A DNA stretch of 9,761 bases. It comes from Deltaproteobacteria bacterium (GTDB taxonomy: Bacteria > Desulfobacterota > Binatia > UBA9968). The notes under the pieces were generated by a model that worked only from the letters and a program-made list of their open reading frames with translations, did no database searches and was not told the origin of the DNA. This document shows positions 5,194 through 9,761 of the stretch, piece by piece; the first letter of the stretch is position 1; every line of letters begins with the position of its first letter. The translations under genes were made by a program, and so were the position numbers. The stretch spans positions 1 to 9,761 of the forward strand of contig JAHFAP010000115.1 in the NCBI GenBank assembly GCA_023250495.1. The letters are read 5' to 3'.

Positions 5194-6270
5194 ATGGAGA
5201 TGAAGCTCACGAGTGTGTGGATCGCTGCACGCCGAACGGGCGGTGGCCGGTTGGCAAGGCAGACGGCACAGTGGGGCTGCTTGTTCGCTGTTGTGCTGGG
5301 TCTCTCCCAGCTTGCCGCCTCCGTGGGCGGTGGCGCAGACGCGCCGCCCAAAGGAGGCGCCTGGGCCCTGGCCGTCGCCATGCCCGAGCCCCGCCAGGAG
5401 GCGGGCGCCGTCGCGCTTGGAAATATGATCTATCTCATCAGCGGCTACGGTGCGGACACTGTGCCAAGCACACTGGTACAAGTCTACGACACAGCCGGTA
5501 AGCAGTGGAAGCAGGCCGCGCCCATCCGGCTGGCGCTGCACCACCTGGGCGTGGCGGCGCTGGACGGTAAAATCTACGTGGTGGGCGGCTTCACCGGCAG
5601 CTTCGCCAAGCGCGGCCCGGTCAATTCCGTATGGCAATATGATCCGGCGACCGACCGCTGGGAGCGCCGCGCGCCGCTTCCGACCCCGCGCGGCGCGCAT
5701 GCAGTAGCAGTGCTCGACGGGCGGATCTACGCGCTGGGAGGCGAGCGCCTCGGCGCCGCAGCAGGGTCGCAGACTTACGAGCCCGTAGCTGATGTCGCAG
5801 CTTACGATCCCAAGGCCGACGCGTGGGAGGTCCTGCCCCCTATGCGCCACCGGCGCGATCACCTGGTAGCCGGCGCCATCGGCGGGCGCATCTACGCGGT
5901 CGCCGGGCGCGACCGGCCCAACTACACCCTTCAGCATGTCGAGGAGTACAATCCTGCGACGCGCGCGTGGATGGAGCGAGCGCCGATTCCCACCGGCCGC
6001 TCCGGCGCCGCCGCCGGAGTAGTAAACAACCGCCTCTATGTATTCGGAGGAGAAGGCAACGCAGATAGTTCATTGGGCACCTTCAACCAAGTCGAGGCCT
6101 ACGACCCGGCGCGCGATAGCTGGACGCAGCTCGCGCCGATGCCGTTGCCGCGCCACGCCTTCGGCGGCGCCGTGGTCGGAAACCGGATTTACTTGCCCGG
6201 AGGCAGCATCGTCCAAGGCGGACGGGCGCCGGGCACGACGCCGATAACAGACACGTTCGAGCCGAATTGA
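5194..6270 (+). CDS. Secreted or membrane-anchored six-kelch beta-propeller protein
   Basis: The 358-residue product starts at an ATG 6 nt after AGGAGG (5182-5187); a second ATG at 5200 is possible. An Arg-rich N-region (R13, R14, R19, R22) precedes a hydrophobic segment at 27-44, a signal peptide or anchor, so the domain should lie outside the inner membrane. Six kelch units then repeat at roughly 50-residue steps; each has an R/H-rich turn, a GKIYVVGG-type strand (e.g. GKIYVVGGF, GRIYALGGE, NRLYVFGGE, NRIYLPGGS) and a YDPATDRW-type strand. Six units fit a closed six-bladed propeller such as N-acetylneuraminate epimerase (NanM). Kelch proteins may be enzymes (epimerases, oxidases) or binding platforms; I see no decisive catalytic residues. 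It is the middle gene of the operon, with 20 and 33 nt gaps to its neighbours. Confidence 0.88.
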   Translation: MEMKLTSVWIAARRTGGGRLARQTAQWGCLFAVVLGLSQLAASVGGGADAPPKGGAWALAVAMPEPRQEAGAVALGNMIYLISGYGADTVPSTLVQVYDTAGKQWKQAAPIRLALHHLGVAALDGKIYVVGGFTGSFAKRGPVNSVWQYDPATDRWERRAPLPTPRGAHAVAVLDGRIYALGGERLGAAAGSQTYEPVADVAAYDPKADAWEVLPPMRHRRDHLVAGAIGGRIYAVAGRDRPNYTLQHVEEYNPATRAWMERAPIPTGRSGAAAGVVNNRLYVFGGEGNADSSLGTFNQVEAYDPARDSWTQLAPMPLPRHAFGGAVVGNRIYLPGGSIVQGGRAPGTTPITDTFEPN

Positions 6271-6303
6271 GCGACTATCTGGCAAATAAAAAGGAGGAGA
6301 CAA

Positions 6304-6891
6304 ATGCGTAAGCTCAACTTAGGTTTGGTCTGGATGACGAGAACGCTGCTGATCGTTGTCACAGTGATGCTGGCGACAGGGCCAAGTGGTTCCGTCGCAT
6401 CCGCGCAGGAACAACCCGCTCCGGCCAGCTCCATGTTCGCGGAGCGCCCTCGAATTGACGTCCCCAGTTCTATTACGCTGGAGGAGGCCAGGGTCATTAT
6501 CGATGCGGCCGTTGCCCTGGTCAAAGCGGAGAAAGGACGGGCAGCCATCGCCGTGGTCGATTACAACGGCAATCTGATTTCGATGGACTCCATGGATGGC
6601 AACTCGAGATTCTGGGCGCGCTTCGCGGTCGGCAAGGCGGTGGGCGCTGTGGCTCTTCAGGTAGACACCGCCGTGTCGGCCGAGCAGGCCAAAACAAACC
6701 CCGCGCGCTTCCACAGCGCGCTGAGCATGCTCGAGGGGGAGGTTCTGCTGATCCCCGGCGGCACTCCGCTTATTGTTAATAATGTTGTCGTGGGCGCCGT
6801 CGGCAGCGCCGGACATAGGGGAGATGGCGACGTGCGCGCCGTCAAGGCTGGGATTGCCGCCTGGGAGCGCTTGCGCCAAAGCCGCAGCTAA
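6304..6891 (+). CDS. Secreted GlcG/HbpS-family (haem-binding, DUF336) protein
   Basis: The 195-residue product starts at an ATG 6 nt after AGGAGG (6292-6297). Residues 1-34 are a signal peptide with a likely cut at ASA|QE. The remainder, from SSITLEEARVIIDAAVALV through AIAVVDYNGNLISM, RFWARFAVGKAVGAVAL and LIPGGTPLIVNNVVVGAVGSAG to the C-terminal helix, matches the Haem_degrading/GlcG family (PF03928). GGTPL..N..VVGAVG is the usual glycine-rich end of that domain. HbpS in Streptomyces senses haem outside the cell, whereas other members sit in glycolate, propanediol or aromatic catabolic operons with unclear roles. It is last in the operon. Its stop lies 7 bp from the stop of the opposing enolase-superfamily gene, leaving no room for a terminator between them. 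Confidence 0.88.
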   Translation: MRKLNLGLVWMTRTLLIVVTVMLATGPSGSVASAQEQPAPASSMFAERPRIDVPSSITLEEARVIIDAAVALVKAEKGRAAIAVVDYNGNLISMDSMDGNSRFWARFAVGKAVGAVALQVDTAVSAEQAKTNPARFHSALSMLEGEVLLIPGGTPLIVNNVVVGAVGSAGHRGDGDVRAVKAGIAAWERLRQSRS

Positions 6892-6898
6892 CGGCCTG

Positions 6899-7996
6899 TT
6901 AGTCAGCCAGTCCCACTCTTTTGAGATCCACCTCAACTCCCAATCCAGGCCGCGGCGGCGGAGACAGGAATCCATCGACGATTTCCAATCCCGTGCAGGG
7001 ATCGTCGGCCATGCGCTCGAATTCCCCGATCTCGCACGGCAGCGTGAGATCCTTGAGACTCGCGGCCAGATGGACATTAGCGGCGTCGGCGAGGCGGCTG
7101 CCCGGAGTGGTTCCTACCAGGTATTCCAGACCCGCGGCCTCGCACAGCACAGCGACCTTTTTTGCCTTTAGAATGCCGCCCATTTTAGGAAACTTCAGGC
7201 TGATGACATCCGCGGCGCCGGTCTCGATGATCTGCATCGCTTCGGCAAGACTGTTGACGCTTTCGTCGGCCATGATTTTCGGACCAACGGATTTCGTGAC
7301 CATAGCCATTCCTTTGAGATCGTTTGCTTTGACCGGCTGCTCTACGAGAGCGACATCGTAAGGCTCCATTTTTTCGATGCGCCGAATCGCCTCTTTCGCG
7401 GAACAGGCCTGGTTAAAGTCAACGGTGATCGTCACGCTGGGGCCGACCGCGTCGCGCACCCGTTGCACCCGTTCGACGTCTTCCTGAAGCGTAGTCCCGA
7501 CCTTCAGCTTAAGAGCGCTGCAGCCTCTTTCGACAAATCCCTTTACTTTTTCAGCCATCTCCTTCGGGCCGTACATCCCCATGAGACGCGTCACTCGAAT
7601 GCGCGGGTGGACCATGCCGCCGAAAAGTTTACAGGCCGGCAAATCCAGCGCCTTCCCCATCAGGTCATAGAGCGCCAGGTCGATCCCCGACTTTGCCGCT
7701 TCAGCCTTCATCGCCAGGGAATCCAATTTGAGCATAACGGCCTCGATGTCGAAGGGATCTGAGCCGATGATCGCCGGGCCAAAAAGATTGTTGATCAACT
7801 GAAGGTGATTGGCGGCGGTGTCTCCCGTGATGTAAGCCGCCCCTGGACTCGAGATGCCGACTCCGACCAATCCCTTATCCGTGTCGATTCGAAGATAGAC
7901 CAGATCGTAAGTATCGCGGCCGCCCAGCGAGACCTTCCAGCCGGGGATGAGGTTATGCGCCTGATAAAGAACCGCGCGCACTTTGGTAATTTTCAT
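6899..7996 (-). CDS. Enolase-superfamily enzyme, muconate-lactonizing/mandelate-racemase type
   Basis: The product is 365 residues from ATG at 7996. The catalytic set is complete for the muconate-lactonizing subgroup: KxK on the second strand (K163 and K165 in ALKLKVG), metal ligands D193 (TVDFNQA), E219 (VEQPV) and D244 (ADESV), and the opposite-face lysine K268 (SLKFPKMGG). Such enzymes abstract a proton next to a carboxylate, with Mg2+ holding the enolate; outcomes include cycloisomerisation, epimerisation, racemisation and dehydration. The N-terminal capping domain (residues 1 to about 125), which sets substrate choice, begins with the usual MKITKVRAVLY. I prefer this start over TTG at 8065 or ATG at 8053: those add an Arg-rich extension that the family lacks, and the outermost would overlap the upstream gene. 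No good Shine-Dalgarno is seen. It follows the truncated binding-protein gene by 28 nt and is probably co-transcribed. The substrate is not predictable here. Confidence 0.9.
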   Translation of the reverse strand: MKITKVRAVLYQAHNLIPGWKVSLGGRDTYDLVYLRIDTDKGLVGVGISSPGAAYITGDTAANHLQLINNLFGPAIIGSDPFDIEAVMLKLDSLAMKAEAAKSGIDLALYDLMGKALDLPACKLFGGMVHPRIRVTRLMGMYGPKEMAEKVKGFVERGCSALKLKVGTTLQEDVERVQRVRDAVGPSVTITVDFNQACSAKEAIRRIEKMEPYDVALVEQPVKANDLKGMAMVTKSVGPKIMADESVNSLAEAMQIIETGAADVISLKFPKMGGILKAKKVAVLCEAAGLEYLVGTTPGSRLADAANVHLAASLKDLTLPCEIGEFERMADDPCTGLEIVDGFLSPPPRPGLGVEVDLKRVGLAD

Positions 7997-8024
7997 CGTT
8001 GTTCGTGCAATCGGCTGACGGGAT

Positions 8025-8306
8025 TCACGACGGCCATCTCTTTCTAGAGTCATAAAGGCTGTCAATAAAGCCGCTTTCGTCGAGCTTCCGGATGATGCGC
8101 GCGTCGATGAGCTCTTCCGGTCTAACTTTGCTTACCTTGGGATTCATCAATCCCATCATCCTCTGGATATCGCGCAGCGCCTCCACGGACGGGTAGGGTT
8201 TCTTCTCAATGCCCAGCATGACCTTGAGCCCCTTCTGCTTCAGCCTGCGGCTAAGAAAAGGATCCACAAAAGAAAAAACATTTTGCCAGCTTTGATCGTC
8301 GTACAT
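8025..8306 (-). pseudogene. Truncated NMT1/THI5-like ABC substrate-binding protein, C-terminal remnant
   Basis: The 93-codon frame (ATG at 8306) matches only the C-terminal end of NMT1/THI5-like periplasmic binding proteins: PYPSVEALRDIQ, NPKVSKVRPEELIDARIIR and KLDESGFIDSLY are the usual closing helices. Intact relatives have about 300-340 residues, so some 230 N-terminal residues, including the signal peptide and most of the ligand site, are absent. The codon before the ATG is TAA, and the three minus-strand frames just upstream carry no recognisable binding-protein sequence, so this is a deletion rather than a simple frameshift. The frame has no internal stop and lies 35 nt below a near-consensus promoter, so a small protein could still be made, although no Shine-Dalgarno is visible. 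It probably records a lost uptake gene of the operon that retains the enolase-superfamily gene. Alternative: a short independent protein. Confidence 0.6.
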
Positions 8307-8347
8307 TTACCCACATCTGCATGTTTTCGAGAGGCAGCAATGCGATA

Positions 8348-8376
8348 GGTATAGATTCGCTCCGGCGTGATGTCAA
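8348..8376 (-). promoter_or_regulatory. Near-consensus promoter for the remnant/enolase-superfamily operon
   Basis: On the minus strand, perfect TTGACA (8376-8371) is followed after exactly 17 nt by TATACC (8353-8348). The start would fall near 8341, giving a 35-nt leader to the ATG at 8306. It faces away from the promoter at 8420-8448; the two -35 boxes are 43 bp apart. Confidence 0.55.
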
Positions 8377-8419
8377 TCTTTTCGAACGATTTCACACCGC
8401 CCGTTCAAGCCCCCAAAGT

Positions 8420-8448
8420 TTGACTAAAACTCTCGCACATCATATAGC
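8420..8448 (+). promoter_or_regulatory. Near-consensus promoter for the LLM oxidoreductase gene
   Basis: TTGACT (8420-8425, five of six) is followed after exactly 17 nt by TATAGC (8443-8448). The start near 8455 would give a leader of about 28 nt to the ATG at 8483. If correct, it excludes the upstream in-frame ATG at 8321, which lies before the promoter. Confidence 0.5.
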
Positions 8449-8482
8449 ATTCGCTGAAAGTTTGTCTGGCCCGGAAGACGGC

Positions 8483-9502
8483 ATGGAATTCGGCGTATTC
8501 GACCATCTAGACCGCGGCGATTTGCCGTTGAAAGATTTTTACGAGGCGCGCCTGAAGCTCATCGAGGCCTACGACCGGGCGGGCTTCTACGCGTACCATG
8601 TCGCCGAGCATCACTCGACCCCGCTCGGCATGGCGCCGTCGCCGAGCGTGTTCCTTGCCGCCGTCGCGCAGCGCACGCAGCGTCTTCGCTTCGGGCCGCT
8701 GGTCTACGCGCTGCCGGCGCATCATCCGCTGCGGCTGATCGAGGAGATCTGCATGCTCGATCACTTGAGCGGCGGACGGCTCGAGATCGGCTTCGGCCGG
8801 GGCTCGTCGTCCATCGAGGTCGGATTCTACGGACAGAATCCCGCCGACGCGCAGCGCATCTATGCGGAGGCGCTCGACCTCATCCTCCGGGGCCTCTCCG
8901 AAAGGACGCTCAATTTCCAGGGCGAGTTTTTCACCTTCGACGATGTTCCGATGGAGCTTGAACCGTTGCAAAAGCCGCATCCGCCGGTGTGGTATGGCGT
9001 TCACTCCGTCGAAAGCGCGGAGCGGGCCGCGCGCCGGGGCCTCCATGTCGTGAGCCTGGACTCGGCCCGTGAAACACGCAGCTTTGCCGATCGCTATCGC
9101 AAAGTCTGGCGCGAGAGCCGGGGAGACACCCGCGGGATGCCGAAGATCGGGATCAGCCGCTTCATCGTCGTCGCCGGCAGCGACGAAGAGGCGCTCAGCA
9201 TCGCGCGCCGCGCCTACCCGAAATGGCACCGAAGCTTCTACCATCTGTTCCGGCTGTATGGAGGCGCTCCGGCGCATCCGCGGCCGCCGGATTTCGACGG
9301 GATCATGAAAGCAGGCCAGGGCATCGCCGGCACGCCGGAGACTGTGGGCGCTTTTCTACAATCACAGCTTACGGAATCGGAGGCTACCTACCTGGTCGGG
9401 CAATTCGCCTTCGGTGATCTCTCCCTCAGCGAATCTCTGCGGTCGGTCGAGCTGTTTACCCGCCATGCGATGCCGGCGTTGATGGCAAAGGATGAAGGAT
9501 GA
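8483..9502 (+). CDS. LLM-class (luciferase-like) flavin-dependent oxidoreductase
   Basis: The product is 339 residues from ATG at 8483, with GGAAG 5 nt before it. It begins MEFGVFDHLDRGDLPL, the canonical first strand of bacterial luciferase-like F420- or FMN-dependent enzymes. AGFYAYHVAEHHSTPLGMAPSPSVFLAA, LRFGPLVYALPAHHPLRLIEE and LDHLSGGRLEIGFGRGSSSIE follow, all conserved blocks of the flavin-binding TIM barrel. HPPVWYGVHSVESAERAARRG is the usual phosphate-side segment. Such enzymes are cytoplasmic monooxygenases or reductases acting on alkanesulfonates, aldehydes, aromatic chelators and other small molecules, often with a separate flavin reductase, which is not in this window. The frame remains open back to 8321, but that extension has no family counterpart and would start upstream of the promoter. 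It is divergent from the enolase-superfamily operon, so the two may serve one pathway. Whether FMN or F420 is used cannot be told. Confidence 0.9.
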   Translation: MEFGVFDHLDRGDLPLKDFYEARLKLIEAYDRAGFYAYHVAEHHSTPLGMAPSPSVFLAAVAQRTQRLRFGPLVYALPAHHPLRLIEEICMLDHLSGGRLEIGFGRGSSSIEVGFYGQNPADAQRIYAEALDLILRGLSERTLNFQGEFFTFDDVPMELEPLQKPHPPVWYGVHSVESAERAARRGLHVVSLDSARETRSFADRYRKVWRESRGDTRGMPKIGISRFIVVAGSDEEALSIARRAYPKWHRSFYHLFRLYGGAPAHPRPPDFDGIMKAGQGIAGTPETVGAFLQSQLTESEATYLVGQFAFGDLSLSESLRSVELFTRHAMPALMAKDEG

Positions 9503-9513
9503 ATGACAGAGGC

Positions 9514-9541
9514 TTGACTTGAGCTGGAGCCGAGTGGTAAT
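9514..9541 (+). promoter_or_regulatory. Candidate promoter for the right-edge gene
   Basis: TTGACT (9514-9519, five of six) is followed after 16 nt by GGTAAT (9536-9541, four of six). The start near 9548 would give a leader of about 63 nt to the ATG at 9611. Confidence 0.35.
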
Positions 9542-9610
9542 AGGAGCGCAGCTTCGGGGCGTCTCTCCAATGGTGATGAATCCCAGACTCTAGTCTTAGC
9601 GAGGCTGCTT

Positions 9611-9761
9611 ATGCTGAAAAAAACCATTCTGGCAATCGCCATCGCAACTGCGGCAGTGTCCCTGTTCTTCGTGGCGTCTGATCTCATTGGGGCCGCGGAT
9701 TCAGCCGGTACGGCGCTGACTGGACAGGTCAGTTCAAAGGAAGAAGGCTTCATGGAAGGCG
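9611..9761 (+). CDS. Secreted protein with carboxypeptidase-regulatory-like start, cut by window edge
   Basis: Fifty codons are visible, open to the right edge. GAGG (9601-9604) precedes the ATG by 6 nt. MLKKTILAIAIATAAVSLFF is a clear signal peptide start, continuing through VASDLIGAADSAG with a likely cut near GAA or AADSAG. The mature protein begins ALTGQVSSKEEGFMEG, which resembles the first strand of carboxypeptidase-regulatory-like domains (beta-sandwich, often fused to a propeller lyase or a cytochrome-associated module) in secreted proteins of uncultured soil bacteria. The domain call rests on about 16 residues and is tentative; that this is a real secreted-protein gene is much firmer. 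Confidence 0.65.
   Translation, partial: MLKKTILAIAIATAAVSLFFVASDLIGAADSAGTALTGQVSSKEEGFMEG

Noticed and set aside
5170..5937. Minus-strand 255-codon open frame under the kelch gene
   Set aside because: Antisense shadow of repeated kelch codons; no domain, and a start in the middle of the kelch gene.
6319..7077. Minus-strand 252-codon open frame across the GlcG-family gene
   Set aside because: It overlaps two well-supported genes and encodes nothing recognisable.
7997..8065. 23-residue N-terminal extension of the enolase-superfamily protein from TTG at 8065
   Set aside because: It is Arg-rich, would overlap the upstream frame, has no Shine-Dalgarno, and the family normally starts at the MKITKVRA strand.
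8384..8406. GAACG-N13-CGTTC dyad between the divergent promoters as an operator
   Set aside because: Five-base arms with no extension are too easily found by chance to call a site.
8321..8482. 54-residue N-terminal extension of the LLM oxidoreductase
   Set aside because: The family starts at MEFGVFDH; the extension has no family counterpart and lies partly upstream of the predicted promoter at 8420-8448.
8507..9277. Minus-strand 256-codon open frame inside the LLM oxidoreductase gene
   Set aside because: Antisense shadow; the plus-strand product matches the luciferase-like family end to end.

Overview
The window looks like a gene-dense stretch of a moderately GC-rich Gram-negative-type bacterium. 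Secreted or periplasmic proteins with Sec-type signal peptides, a PQQ-type sugar dehydrogenase, solute-binding proteins, an enolase-superfamily enzyme and a luciferase-like flavin oxidoreductase occur together. This mix is common in uncultured soil and sediment lineages (Binatota/Desulfobacterota-like, Rokubacteria, Tectomicrobia). The lineage is inference from protein style only; no rRNA, tRNA or other marker gene is present.

Layout, left to right. (1) A PQQ-dependent sorbosone/glucose dehydrogenase-like gene on the minus strand runs off the left edge; it has a strong promoter-like sequence and a leader of about 140 nt that could fold. (2) After about 460 bp of non-coding DNA comes an orphan periplasmic solute-binding protein on the plus strand. 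(3) A short repeat-bearing gap separates it from a convergent 12-TM MFS exporter on the minus strand. (4) A 530-bp non-coding region follows, holding a MITE-like inverted-repeat element and, next to the following operon, two perfect palindromes. (5) A three-gene plus-strand operon encodes a small cupin with altered metal ligands, a six-kelch secreted propeller protein and a secreted GlcG/HbpS-family protein; all three have nearly identical strong Shine-Dalgarno sequences. (6) An enolase-superfamily gene (muconate-lactonizing/mandelate-racemase type) ends 7 bp from that operon, tail to tail. Just upstream of it is a 93-codon remnant of an NMT1/THI5-like solute-binding protein. (7) A divergent promoter region with two near-consensus sigma-70 promoters serves the remnant/enolase pair to the left and an LLM-class flavin-dependent oxidoreductase to the right. 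(8) The right edge cuts a secreted protein whose start resembles carboxypeptidase-regulatory-like domain proteins.

Functionally this resembles a catabolic or oxidative accessory region: periplasmic oxidation (PQQ enzyme), uptake (solute-binding protein and the broken one), efflux (MFS), and cytoplasmic conversion of a small carboxylic or aromatic compound (enolase-superfamily enzyme plus flavin monooxygenase). No substrate can be read from the sequence. The least explained unit is the cupin-kelch-GlcG operon. I found no CRISPR array, phage gene, transposase or RNA gene. I see no clear evidence of a wholly new defence or mobile system.
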